This document shows positions 44,074 through 55,083 of a DNA stretch of 64,000 bases, one piece after another. The notes beneath the pieces were generated by a model that searched no databases, had not been told where the DNA came from, and worked only from the letters and a program-made list of their open reading frames with translations. The stretch is from the NCBI GenBank assembly GCA_033439255.1, contig CM065885.1, positions 868,001 through 932,000 on the forward strand, given 5' to 3'. The translations under genes were made by a program, and so were the position numbers. This DNA comes from Hericium rajendrae (lineage: Eukaryota > Basidiomycota > Agaricomycetes > Russulales > Hericiaceae). Positions within the stretch are counted from its first letter, which is position 1, and each line of letters begins with the position of its first letter.

Positions 44074-45509
44074 CTACTTCGTCTTCTCATTCCAGCTGCA
44101 ACCCAAGCACATCAGCACACTCCGCCACCGCACAAAAAGGCACTCACATATCCATAAACAGCTTCCACAGCACCGAGAACATGAGTCCCTGGCACCCGTT
44201 CGCAAGGATGCGCGTCTTGAGCCCGCGCCCGAGCAGGCCGGACACGCCGTCCACCGCGATAACGGCGCGCGCCGCCTGCACGTACCCGATGCGCGTCTCG
44301 TTGACCTGGCGGTACGTCTTGACGACGCGCAGCGAGTTTGAGACGCTGTCGGACACGACGGACGCGACGAAGCCGATGAAGGCCTGGCGCGCAAGCGTCT
44401 GCAGGAGGGTGTGTGCCGGCGGCAGCGCGCCTTGTAGGTAGTTGTACGTGCCGAACCACTGGGCGCGGTTAGTGGGGTGCGCGGTGCGGGGGTGCGGGGC
44501 TTACGGGGTAGTGCCCGACGAAGGTGGCGGCTGCGGTCGCCCAGGCGCCGTAGAATAAGGACACGATGCCGTACATTTGGATCTGGTGTTATGGGTTTGA
44601 GGATAACCACGTCGTAAGAAGATAGAGCAGCATTTTACCCTCTTCTTAATGATACCCCATCCTCGCTGGCCCTGCGTCTGCAGGGTCGTCTTTACCGTAT
44701 CGACAGGCGTGAGTATCATCCTAAACAAGGCAGCAGCAACGCTCGCAAAGATCGTTTGCACAAGCGCAGGAAGAGTTCGCATGAATGTGTTCGACTGCAA
44801 CAACGCGAGGATGCCTGCGTTGGCGGCGGTGTCGCCGAAGCGCGAGACCGGGCCCTGGATAAGCGCGGCAAGCAGGCCCTGGTAGTAGCGACCGAAACCG
44901 CCTTCGTTGTAAAGTGCGCGTGGCGTGGGTGGTGGTGGTCCCGTAGCGGTACTGGTAGTTCATGATAGTCCGCAGAGGCTGAAAAAGTGTAAGGAAATGG
45001 CCATGAATGGACGAAGAATGTTTACCATGAGGGTGAGTACTTGAAGGACCATGGCTAATGGGCTGCGTGAGGTTTACAGATGCCGTGTTCAGCAGAAACT
45101 ACGTACCGGCAGCACCACTCAAGCCACCGCCCAAAGCACTGAACAGTGCCTTGCCGAGGTCAAACTACCCGAGATGTATAGTATATCAGAAATCATTGCA
45201 GATGACAAGCAAAGCACTCACGTCGACATCGTCCGAGTCCATGAATCCCTTCACGAAGAACACGACGGCAACCGTGCACAGCGAGATGAGGACGATATAC
45301 CAGAACACGACCCACGCGCTGAGCTTCTTCTCTGGGAGCGGCTGGTCCGCTTCGTCTGCTGGGCCGGCGTCCTCGAGCGTCACTGGGATCACGTCCACCA
45401 CCGTCGCGAGTTCACCTGCGGCTGACGTCTCGTGGTAACTGGGCGGTTTCTGCGATGCAAGCAACGGCTCGCGCTCTTGATCTGCTGGAGGCGGCTTGGA
45501 TGCAGACAT
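44074..45509 (-). CDS. Mitochondrial-carrier-type membrane protein
   Basis: Resembles the SLC25 carrier fold, but is atypical. The N-terminus 'MSASKPPPADQEREPLLASQ' is cytosolic and acidic, then a TM 'WVVFWYIVLISLCTVAVVFF'. Next come 'FDLGKALFSALGGGLSGAAA', 'PLRTIMNYQYRYGTTTTHAT', 'RYYQGLLAALIQGPVSRFGD', 'ALFRMILTPVDTVKTTLQTQ' (a PxD-type carrier signature), 'YGAWATAAATFVGHYPWFGT', 'SVVSDSVSNSLRVVKTYRQV' and 'GLLGRGLKTRILANGCQG'. The last intron (GTGAGT at the 'FMD' codons, acceptor TTGCAG) adds 'IWNEKTK', stop at 44074-44076. Substrate unknown; the extra N-terminal TM and weak repeats suggest a specialised carrier. GATAAGATAAGAT lies at 45628-45640, about 120 bp upstream. Confidence 0.82.
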
Positions 45510-45627
45510 GGCTGTGCGAAGGAGCGCCGCCGGTGGGAGGCAAGTCTGCAATCAGGTCCTGTCACGCGCCTGATTCAGATCAAGCTGACCAGATTGTGTA
45601 CACGCGATCGCACGCAACCAACGCGCT

Positions 45628-45640
45628 GATAAGATAAGAT
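45628..45640 (+). promoter_or_regulatory. GATAAGATAAGAT motif upstream of the carrier gene
   Basis: 119 bp from the start codon, the same distance as at the SUMO promoter. Confidence 0.5.
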
Positions 45641-45840
45641 CCTGGTCAGGCCGTGTGCAGGCTTCTGGAGTTTGTTTTATTTACCTCTTTTCATTCATCC
45701 AAATTTCGATGCCTGACATCCTCGATACTTACTGGAAGGTCACATTCAGCGATAACACTCTCTGCCGCGCTAAGGAAAAAAACTGGACACCAACATGTGC
45801 CATCAGGTCTCTTAAAGTTTAGAGGGATGCACGCTCATAG

Positions 45841-45911
45841 GCATCAATGGGGTAGTGGTAACCTGGGTCGTTGCCATCGACCCGCCGGGGGTTCGATTCC
45901 CCCTTAATGCA
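45841..45911 (+). tRNA. tRNA-Gly (GCC)
   Basis: 71 nt, no intron. Acceptor GCATCAA pairs with TTAATGC (one C-A mismatch), anticodon stem GGTCG/CGACC with loop TTGCCAT (anticodon GCC), T arm GGGGG-TTCGATT-CCCCC. Discriminator A. Confidence 0.9.
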
Positions 45912-45929
45912 TGGGATGACCCAGGGTAA

Positions 45930-45996
45930 TTTTTTTTCTTCTTCTTCCAATTTAAAGTCTATTTGGGGGGCAACCCTATGTCTAGACTCTAGACTA
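45930..45996 (-). mobile_element. LINE 3'-tail relict beside tRNA-Gly
   Basis: Reads, like the 7.86 kb LINE tail, poly(T)-CCAA(N)TTTA(A/T)AGTCTATTT...GG..GC..CC..ATGTCTAGACT. Only about 65 bp remain. The poly(A) side faces the tRNA 3' end about 18 bp away. Confidence 0.65.
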
Positions 45997-46271
45997 GTAG
46001 TATCTTTTTTTTTTCTGTATGCAGATCTAAGTCCTGACACCGGCGGGCCGCTGATAACTTTACTACTCGACGCAAACTAGACGTCATTCATACATCAATA
46101 TCGAGGGTTGAAAACGCCAGCTAGTTGATTCTGGTGATCGTAACTCAAGAACTGATGAGACCAGTGACCGACTGGTGCGTTCTCATTCCTTCACCCCAGC
46201 ACCGAAGATGAGTCGCTAGAAATGAACGATACACAGTGCAATGTTCAATATATTGACGCTACAAGCCAACT

Positions 46272-46337
46272 ACAAGCCTTCACCACAAGCCCTCGTCACA
46301 AGTGCTTTGTCGCAAGCCTTTGTCGCAAGCCTTCGTC
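46272..46337. repeat. 13-bp minisatellite at the 3' end of an AAA ATPase gene
   Basis: Five imperfect units of the form (A/G)CAAGCCTTCGTC. It encodes the C-terminal 'CDKGLRQSTCDEGL' repeat and runs past the stop codon. Confidence 0.8.
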
Positions 46338-48072
46338 GTTCGAGGTGGTTTATATAAAGGAGCATATTTTATATCGTTTCTCTCGTCGCCTTCAACTTGC
46401 TGCACTGATGCCGGCTTGAAGTCCTCCTGCGCTGGTACAAACTTGCCAGTGAATGGCTTCATTGGCAGCGCGGGCGATATATGTATCAACGCTCTCTCTT
46501 CCGCAGCATCCCCGTGTTGTGATACATCAGAGTTCTTTGGACACTCGATCTTCCCTTGCGGTTTCACTTCGTCGTTCTGTTTGTCCAAATCCCATTTGGA
46601 AAGGTTGCGGAGGAGCCATTCTTTGGATGCCACGAAACTACCTTGGATAGAGAGCGTACGTGCGATGCAGAGACGCAGGCAACGCAAGCTACAAGTAGTT
46701 GGTCAGTCGGGGAGCACGAGCGAAAGATATCAAATAAGAACTCACAAATGTTCCAGACGGGCAAAGCTGGCACCTTCCGTCGCATCCACCAGACACTCGA
46801 GTACGTCTCCTGGGAAATCTATCACATCACTAGTTATCATCTTCTCGATCTTGGGTTGTAGAAATTCGATCCGTTGTTCCGGTCGAGGAGACTCGAAAAT
46901 ATACTCGGGACAAGTGTCAAAGCGCGTTGGACGAATCAAGTTCGCGGCTTCGATACGCTCTGGGTGATTCGTTGTGGCGATGATAAGGACACCGGTCCTA
47001 TTCTCGTCAAGCTCCCGGAGGAAGGCTGCCTGCGCGCCATCTTCGATTATCTCATCCAAATCCTCGAGCACCAGAATACAAGGAGCATGAGTGCGTGCAC
47101 GCGAGAATATATTTTCAATTTCCGCCATTCGGACCTGTGTAGCACAAGTCAGCAGGATCTATAGCGGCTGAGAAAAAGGCAATTTACCGAACTTAAAGAC
47201 GTTTCGGCCATGGATTTAACATACAGAGCCGGGTATTGCGCGTCTTTGAGGAGCGCGAAGATGCTCTGTGTCTTTCCATTCCCCCGACCAGACAGCAAGA
47301 TACCCCGAGTCCATGGGACGGCCCACTCGTTCTCATAAAGGCAGTGACTTTTGAAAAAGCCGTCCACATCTGCGCGTAGCGTCTCTTCGACACTATTCTT
47401 CAGAATGAGATTTTCCCATCGTGCGGCTTGTACTTTCCTGTAAAGCTCTTTGTCCTTCGCCCAGATAACGCCCCGATTTGACCATACCTCTTCGTGTAGA
47501 GCCATTTCATACTTGCGCATCGCCTCCAACAGAGCTTTCCCAGGGTTTCTATCGGGCTGCTTCTCGTCCGTCCTGTGAGCATTCGCGGGCTTGTCGAGGG
47601 TTCGCGTGCCTTCATCCTGAAAAGGATCAATCAGCATTTCCCCAGGCTGCTCCGCTTCCAACTTGAATGCAAAGAAATAGAAGTAGTGAGTGGCCTTGCG
47701 ATCCCACATAGTGATGTATGCTGTGAAGTCGGTTCCCTTGTACTTGAACGTTATCTTGCGCACTAGGTAATCGAGACGCAAGGCAAGCGTCTTCCTGTCG
47801 GTTGCATGGATAGGGAATGATATGCGCGAGCCGGATGACGATGCCGGTAATGTGACATCTGCATTAGGCGGACTGGACTCGAACTCATGGGTTTGAAAAG
47901 ATATGCCATTAGACTCCAAGAATGCGATGAGCGGAAAATCAGAGCCACGACACTCGTAGGTAATGTGTTCCTCGTCCTTGTGGCAAGTGGATAAGCCGTT
48001 GCACAGCCTGAAGTTTATGTTGAAGTCTGGCGTATTGAAGGCTAGTTTGAAAACTTCGGCAATGGAACTCAT
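46280..48072 (-). CDS. AAA ATPase, Bcs1/fungal type (paralogue 1)
   Basis: N-terminal region (residues 1-200) has no known fold that I recognise. AAA core: 'RGILLSGRGNGKTQSIFALL' (Walker A), 'APCILVLEDLDEIIED' (Walker B with the DE pair as DLDE), sensor-1 'LIIATTNHPERIE', and the pore/arginine-finger region 'IRPTRFDTCPEYIFESPRPE'. The usual GPPGNGKT is SGRGNGKT and the usual 'LNRPSRFD' is 'LIRPTRFD', so nucleotide handling may differ from the sister gene at 52.7 kb. The C-terminal tail is long, polar and ends in a short repeat. Three exons; start ATG at 48072. Role unknown; relatives unfold or translocate proteins. Confidence 0.85.
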
Positions 48073-48817
48073 GGCTGTTTTGTGGCAGAGAAGTGAGGGA
48101 ATACAGGGCCAATGGGTTGAATCTTCTGTAAGGACGGAAGGAAATACCGCTTTTATACCCCTGCCAGATGGCGCCTTGAACAGCAGCCTTGGCCTCAGAA
48201 GGTAGGTTGATAAGCAGATACGTGCTCATACAGTGGCGACGAGGCCGCCACTGTGTAGTCCGTATAGTTCTACTTGGGAATATAGTCTTCTGTTTGCAGC
48301 ATCGTCATGTTCCATGAAGCTGTACATCGCCTTATTCCAAAATGATACAGTTCACGCTGACTGCGGGGGACAATAAGACAATAAGTTTCACGTCAGCGGG
48401 CAGAACAAAATAAAGCACTCATCCAATGCTGTGGCCATCCACGCCACAGCTTGTGCGGTTATCGTGACGCAGAAAGATGACAAAAACGAAGACACCACTT
48501 TTGCATATGATCATGCCTGTGATTGTTCTGTGACTGCTCCGTGTTCACTCATCAAAGCTACACTTCAAATACAACGTAGCAGGATAGGATGGCGCGTCGG
48601 GCAGTTTACACGTACCTGAGATCAAACACTGGACGGAGAAGCTGGTTATTCCGACAGAGGAACACGGCGTCGCTGAAAACGGAAGAACGGACATGAAAAC
48701 GGAAGAACGGACATGGATCCGGGAGCGCTATGCACGCCCAACGGGATGACGTCTGAGATCGAGCAATACAGTACAGATCTATCTCCGATAACAATCACAC
48801 ACAGAATAAGACTACAT
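48073..48817. other. Intergenic, no gene recognised
   Basis: Contains a 20-bp tandem duplication (48675-48694 and 48695-48714). Nothing else seen. Confidence 0.5.
48675..48714. repeat. 20-bp perfect tandem repeat
   Basis: Two exact copies of GAAAACGGAAGAACGGACAT, likely replication slippage. Confidence 0.95.
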
Positions 48818-50481
48818 TCATTGCGTCTGTTCTGCATACACCTATCGCCACACAAACATCAGCGTCTGTCGACACCAAAGCCGAGCAAACGCTTACCTTG
48901 ATCGTCTTGTCCGCCCCACCCGTGATCAACCGCGTTCCCGTCTGATCGAATGTCGAGCAGAACAAGCCCGCCTCGGCCTCGAGCGACCCCGGCTGCGGTA
49001 TATCGTCCATGTGCTGGAACGGCGTGCCGGTATTGTAATCCCAGAACGTCATCGTCCCGTTGTCGGCTGAAAGCAACGCCCCATCAGAATGCGCCACACA
49101 CAGAGGAGGTAGCGTGGCGTGCGTACCGCCCGAGAAAAAGACACCCTCCGAATTGACGGACAGCGTGTTGATGATGGCGTTGTGCCCGCTGAAGTTGAAG
49201 ACGAACGTGCCCTCGGGGCACTTCCACTTCTTGATGTTGTTGCCGCCCGCGGAGCCGGACGCGAAGGAGTACTCGGTCGGGTGGATGGCGAGCGCGCGGA
49301 CGGATTTCTTGTGGTGCGTGAGCGTGACCATCGTTTTACCTGCTGCGAGATCCCAGAGGCTGATATTGTTGTGGTCAGTGATGATGGAGCACTGGAGAGA
49401 GTGATACGCACCGGACAGTCGAGTCCATACTTCCAGTAATGACTTGTGGATCCGACTCCTGGCACTTGACGTCTGCAACTGTCGCTGTGTGTCCTGAGAG
49501 TACGTGGACTTGCGCCTTCGTACGCATGTCCCACACGCGCGCTGAGGCATCGCGACCCGCAGTGACGAGGACATCGAGTGTTGGGTGCAAGCTCAAGGAG
49601 TAGACTCCTGACAGATGGCCGTGGTAATGTCGGATGACCTTGTTCGCCTCGAGGTCCCAACACTTCACCATCTAGAACAGACGCTAGCGTAAATTCCAAA
49701 AGACCGACGCGAGATAACAGGAGACGCACCTTATCCTCTCCACACGAGAACAGGTACGGATGCCGCGGAGAAACCGCTAGACCCCGCACTGTCGAGATGT
49801 GTCCCGTTAACGACAGCTTCAGCTCCCCGCTCGCCAGGTCCCAGACCTTGATGACACGGTCGCCAGCACCAGTCGCAAACCACTTGTTGCCCGGCTCCAC
49901 TGCGACACTGCGCACCCACCCCAAGTGCCCGGAGATGACGCGCATGAGCTTCCATGGCGGGTGATATGTTGGCTTGAGCGTGCGTGTCGTTTTGTGTAGT
50001 GTGAGTGCCGATGAGAGGTGACTAGAAATGGTGGAGGGGGCGCGTTCGGGTGTTGGGTCGATGGTGGAGATGATGCGTGAGGTTTCCGCATCCGAGGCTG
50101 GCACAAACGGTAAGTTTTCATCAGAGAAATAACAATGGCAATACGCACGACCGGCTGTAATGGCTTTTCGCTGCTCTTTGGGCCGTGCGGGGCCTACAGG
50201 AACCTGCTGTGCGAGCAGTGCAGAAGGAAGTTGTTTGTACTCCTTGTACTCGTCGTTTATTTTAACCGCAAGGCGCATTCGTGCACTGTCGTGAACGGTT
50301 AGGATTCATAGGACGGCAATGGACATCCAACGACAGCCTGATAGATGTCAAAGAGCAGAACGAACCTTTTCTCCTCCTGCGCCATCCCCGCGTCCGGACA
50401 TGACGCAAAGACACTATACGTCCGTTTGGCGTTGACTTTGAGCAGAGGTTCAATCGGAGGAAGACCTGCAGCAGTGGCCAT
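48818..50481 (-). CDS. Pleiotropic regulator 1 / Prp46-type WD40 splicing factor
   Basis: Nuclear spliceosome component of the Prp19-associated complex. N-terminus '[20 protein letters not shown]' then '[20 protein letters not shown]'. The propeller has seven WD blades: '[20 protein letters not shown]', '[20 protein letters not shown]', '[20 protein letters not shown]', '[20 protein letters not shown]', '[20 protein letters not shown]', '[20 protein letters not shown]' and '[17 protein letters not shown]'. The final blade is '[20 protein letters not shown]'. A 24-nt last exon (48841-48818) adds 'VYAEQTQ'. Blade order and '[15 protein letters not shown]' are diagnostic for PRL1. Divergent from TFIIS with 290 bp between starts. 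Confidence 0.93.
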
Positions 50482-50771
50482 CACGATAGGTCAAGAGAAG
50501 TGGCAGAGGGTTTAGAGGATAAAGGGAGGTCAAGGACGCGTCTGACAGCGACGAGAGTGCTTTCGGCGTCGTCAAAGTGTTTACACGTGTTTGTGGCACC
50601 ACGTCGCCGCTATCGCCCGCACACGACCGTAACTTGACCACTAACCAGCTGCTGACCGCACACACTGGCAAGGAGAGGCTGTTCTGATTTCGATCTCGTT
50701 GCATGAAAACGCGGGTTTCGGTGGAGAATCGCTAGCTAGCTGTAGTAGATAGATCAAAGACGAGGAAACGG

Positions 50772-52321
50772 CATGTCGGACGCGGTAGAGCTGAAAAAGC
50801 TGGTGAAATCCCTGCAAGGTGCCGCGACCAACCAGGTGTGTATTTTCAACGAATTATCTAGGTATCCCCGTTCATTTTCATTTTACTGATGTTATATTTG
50901 CTTTGCACAGGAGATATTGGGTATTTTGCAGGTCTTCAAGAGCGAGGCGAAGATTACGGAGGCAATACTTAGGGTGAGTCCTCCATTTTGATATCTCCCC
51001 ATCACCCACTGGTCTCGACTTGACAGTCGTGCGAGGGGACACTGATGACTTGGTTGCTTATCTTTTTTGAATGTTGTGTTACAGGAGAGCAAGGCTGGAC
51101 TGGCAGTGGGCAAGCTTCGTTCGCATTCTGCGAAGGAAGTCTCCGACCTCGCGAAAGAAGTTGTCAAGAAATGGAAAACCGAGGTCGATAAGGAGAAACA
51201 GGCCGCTGGGACCAAGTCTACTCCCAAAGCTACAAATGGAAAGACTGCCGGTGAGTGTTCCATGCATGAGGTATCACCAGTGATAATAATGACTTGATCG
51301 GTCCCGCAGCACCGACACGAAAGGCGTCTACTGCTACCCCATCAACGCCCAGCACCCCATCGGCTGCAAATGGTGGTGCTGCAGGCAGGACAACCAAGTC
51401 AGATGGCATCAAGACTGATGTGACTGGGGACAAGACGCGCGACAAATGTATTGAGCTCATATATGATGGTCTTGCTGCCGACTCGGGAGCGCGTGAGTCG
51501 TCTTCTCGATTTCTATATCAACATTGCTTTCAATCGCGGCTGTCTCTTCCTCTCTTACTTGTACTATTTGCTGAGCGACCTTCCCCATCCAGCGTCAGAA
51601 CAGATTCTCACTCGAGCTAAAGCGGTGGAGAGTGCAGTTCTTTCGGACCAGAGAGGAACGACTCCTGGTTACAAGAACAAGATTCGACAGCTCATCGTGA
51701 ATCTGAAGGATAAGAACAATCCCGGTTTGCGTGAGAGCGTCGTTAGCGGTGATATCCCAGCAACCAAGTTTGCGAAGATGACGAGTCAGGTATGATATGT
51801 TGCGATACCTACTCGTCTGATATATGGCGGCTGATGTCATGTAGGACATGGCATCTGAGGAGCGGAAGGCGGCGGACAACAGGATCAAGGCAGAGAACTT
51901 CTTCCAGTCTCTGGGCGCGGAAGAGCAGCAAGCAGAAACGGATGCATTCCAGTGCGGAAGATGCAAGCAGGTCAGTGCACAATATACTCCAGGTTAGACG
52001 TGTTTGCTGAAACACTGGTGTGCTTGCAGAGGAAGTGCCGCTATCGGCAGGCGCAGACGAGAAGTGCTGATGAGCCGATGACGGTCAGTTTTTCCCCTAT
52101 GCTCTTTGTCCGTAATATGCTCAATCATTTTGTTCTTTCCAGACATTCGTAACGTACGTTCTATTTTTAACCAATTTATTATTCTTTCTGAGCTCGGCTT
52201 CCCCATCTAGCTGCGTCAACTGTAACAACAGGTCAGTTACTTATTGTCTCCCACTCCTTTTTTTTTATTGCTTTACGGTGCTAACGGGACTTCTTTGTTA
52301 CCCAGATGGAAGTTCTCATAG
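50772..52321 (+). CDS. DST1: Transcription elongation factor S-II (TFIIS)
   Basis: Rescues stalled RNA polymerase II by stimulating transcript cleavage. The N-terminal LW/TFIIS-N domain reads 'MSDAVELKKLVKSLQGAATN', 'EILGILQVFKSEAKITEAIL', 'ESKAGLAVGKLRSHSAKEVS' and 'LAKEVVKKWKTEV'. A linker rich in T/P/S/A follows, then the central domain 'RDKCIELIYDGLAADS' to 'NPGLRESVVSGDIPATKFAK' and 'MTSQDMASEERKAADNRIK'. The zinc ribbon has 'FQCGRCKQRKCRYRQAQTRS', the catalytic pair 'ADEP' (family: Asp-Glu), and 'TFVTCVNCNNRWKFS'. Seven introns; the tail is spread over small exons, the last one 'WKFS' with stop at 52319-52321. No oddities. Confidence 0.96.
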
Positions 52322-52716
52322 GTCCTTTCGTCATCGCCTTCCGTTCGTCTCATGCAATGCTCGGCTTCGTCACTTGTTCTTCTATGATCGGTCTTTGAAT
52401 ATGCTTACATTAGACCCAGTTTATTGACCCCTTGCGCAACCGCTTTACTGCCCTCCTCTGCCCGCCCTATGCTTCTTCACCATGCAACTGGACAGTGTTT
52501 CTCCGCCTTCCTTCCCGCCCAGCTGTGCTGCTTGCTGTATACCGATGCCACTTCCTGGTTTTGGTGTTTTGTAGAATAGTCACGGTGATTTCAGCGATCG
52601 TATGTTTATTTTGGAATACATGATGTCGATTTCTATTGCATGTACTCAATCCAACAACGATCCTATTATGGTACCGTTCTATCTTTACATGGACTTTCTG
52701 ACTTCATCCTTCATAT
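52322..52716. other. Intergenic between convergent genes
   Basis: 3' flanks of TFIIS and an AAA ATPase. Nothing recognised. Confidence 0.5.
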
Positions 52717-54236
52717 CTAGAAATTGGCCCCACTGTGCGCGCTGCTCTTTGCGACCGGGTCGGACGGCGACCAACAGCTGTCAGGCTCGTCAGCAGCCTC
52801 CTCTTCAGCCTCCTCTTCGCCCTTCTTCTCCTCCTTTTTCTTACCCGGTTTTGCGGTCTTGATGATCTGCGCAGACAGCGCCGAGACCTGGGCGAAGAGC
52901 AACTCCTCATATGGCGTCGACGCTGCTTGGATAGAGCGCGTGTGCGCTACAGACAGGAGGAAGGACACGAACCTGCGTGGGTGTGCTCCGTCAGCCAGGT
53001 ACCATGCTATGTGCATTAGAAGGCTACTCACAATTCCTTGAGAAAAGCGAAGCTAAAGCCCTCCGTCAGATCAGCAACCTTCTCCGCGATGTCCTTCTCC
53101 GCCATCTGGAACTTGATTCCCTGCGTCCCTTCTCCAGCCGGCTTCCCGACCATCTTCGCGACCCACTTCCGCGCAAAGTCGACGCGCAGCTCGCGCGATG
53201 GCAGCCCATACGTGTACTTCACGTCGAAGCGCGAGGGCCGGTTGAGGATCGCGTCGTCGATGCGCTCGGGGTGGTTCGTCGTCGCGATGGTGAGGATGCC
53301 GCTGTTGGCGGCGAGCCCGTCGAGCTCGTTGAGGAAGAAGGAGCGCACTTTGGGCGTGACCATCGCGTCGAGATCCTCGAGCACGAGGATGCACGGCGCG
53401 TGTCTGCGCGCATGCGCGAAGATGCTTCGGACGCCGTATTCGGGACCCTGCAATCTCACGGTGAGAACGTTTGATTGACTTATAAAATGAAAAGGACTCA
53501 CATATGGCGTAGTGAACGACTTGACGTACAGCGCCGGGTAGTCCGTCTCTCGCAGCAGCGCTTTGATGCTCTCCGTCTTTCCATTCCCGGGCGGCCCAAG
53601 GAGCAATATACCTCGCTTCCACGTGATTTCAAGTTGATCATACACGTCCTTGCTCTCGAAGAACCCGCGCGTGTCGCGCCGCAGGCCCTCCTTGAACTTG
53701 TCATCAAGCACGACATCCTCCCAGCGCGCCGCATGCACCGCCTTGTACAGCTTCTTGTCCGCCTTCCACGCTCCGCTCTGGTACACCCAGATCTCCTCGC
53801 GCAGTGTCCCGCCGTACCTAAACACTGCATTTGCGAGTGCGACGCCGGCCGACGCGTCGGGCCCGTCGAACACGAGATCGTAGAACCAGCTCTCCATGCG
53901 GTCGCGTATCCACGTCGCCTTGTACGCGGTGAAAGTAGTTCCGTCGACCGCGAAGGTCGTCTTCCCGGCGACGACGTCGGGGTAGACGGTCTGTTTCCGC
54001 CCGTCGTAGGGATGGAGCGTGTAGGTCTCGGCGGTGGCGGTGGAGGCGTGAACCGTGGGCGTCACATTGATGGAATGCAGGTAGGCTGAGAGCGGGAACG
54101 CGTCCTCGTCGTTGACGACGAGCGGGACGTGCTGGGATGTCTCGTGGAGGGCATAGAGGCCTCTGAGGATGTTGACGACCTCGTTGGGCGTGGTGGCTCC
54201 CAGGCTGTTGGAAAGGACATGAGAAAACGTCGGCAT
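52717..54236 (-). CDS. AAA ATPase, Bcs1/fungal type (paralogue 2)
   Basis: Family sister of the 46.3 kb gene. ATG at 54236 ('MPTFSHVLSNSLGATTPNEV'). Variable N-terminal region, then 'WKRGILLLGPPGNGKTESIK' (complete Walker A), 'APCILVLEDLDAMVTPKV' (Walker B, with Ala after DLD where Glu is usual), 'ILTIATTNHPERIDDAILNR' (sensor 1) and 'PSRFDVKYTYGLPSRELRVD' (arginine-finger region). Two introns are seen, the second splitting 'FAFLKEL/FVSFLL'. The C-terminal tail is lysine/glutamate-rich ('PGKKKEEKKGEEEAEEEAAD'). With the Walker B Glu replaced by Ala, hydrolysis may depend on another acidic residue or be slow; the equivalent residue in paralogue 1 is Glu. Function unknown. Confidence 0.88.
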
Positions 54237-55083
54237 GATTGGGATAAGCAAGAAGAGCTGTGAGTGGGAGCTTGGTAGATTGAGATGCTGCCAGTGGGCT
54301 CAGATTGCGAGCCTTAAATAGGGATTCGGAATATACGCGGACCACGGAGCATCATAGGAACGCGTGCGGGGCAGAGCATGTAGAACCAGCTAGAGCTGTG
54401 CCCATCTTACTTGATGACGATCGCTTTGAGTCGTACGTAGGGGCAATGTAGATGTAGAGTACTCACTCGGAGATGTACTTAAGCGGACAGCGCTTGGGGC
54501 AACGAGGCAGGCTATCGGGCGCGCATAGTCTAAGTCTCGAATGAGATCTCGCACGACGTCCTAGGAAAGAACATCCAATGATCCAGTAAACGCTCTGAAC
54601 AAAGCAACGGGCGGCAAGTCGTGAGAATCAAGCGCTGAGCATTGAACTGTTGCACAGGCTGATTTTAAGTGAGATTTCGAACTCATCCAAGTAAGTGGTC
54701 TGCTGTCAGTCCGCCTTCTCGATCGCCCAACATCCATCAAGAGGACTATTTGTAGAACTGAACGGTGATAAACTGGCAAAGCTTTGACTTGTCGTGATTC
54801 AAATGCAGCCCATTGCTTCGCGCGTGATATTTGACTGACGCCGACGAGGCAGTGTGGAAGCATGTCCAGGGAACCCCATGGGAAAGAAAGAAGGAACTTG
54901 ATTCCGCAGCGATCCCAATATCCAGGAACGACAACATGAAGGTGCAGCAGTAACTGTGGAAACTGCGACGAAGAGTTGGGTGAGACCTCGAAGTGGACGG
55001 ATGATAAGGTGCAAATCGAAGTCCTCACCAGGGCGATCGAAACGGAACCCGGTGATTAGATGTATCTAGCAGCGCCCATGAAT
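54237..55083. other. Intergenic, no gene recognised
   Basis: Short overlapping frames only; no repeat or RNA gene seen. Confidence 0.5.

Noticed and set aside
43644-44441. Long plus-strand open frame of 265 codons
   Set aside because: Its second half is antisense to the well-supported carrier gene and the first half has no family resemblance or splice structure.
45841-45996. Complete tRNA-derived SINE
   Set aside because: The tRNA-Gly folds as a normal gene and the LINE tail lies on the opposite strand sense, so a unit SINE is not shown; kept as two features.
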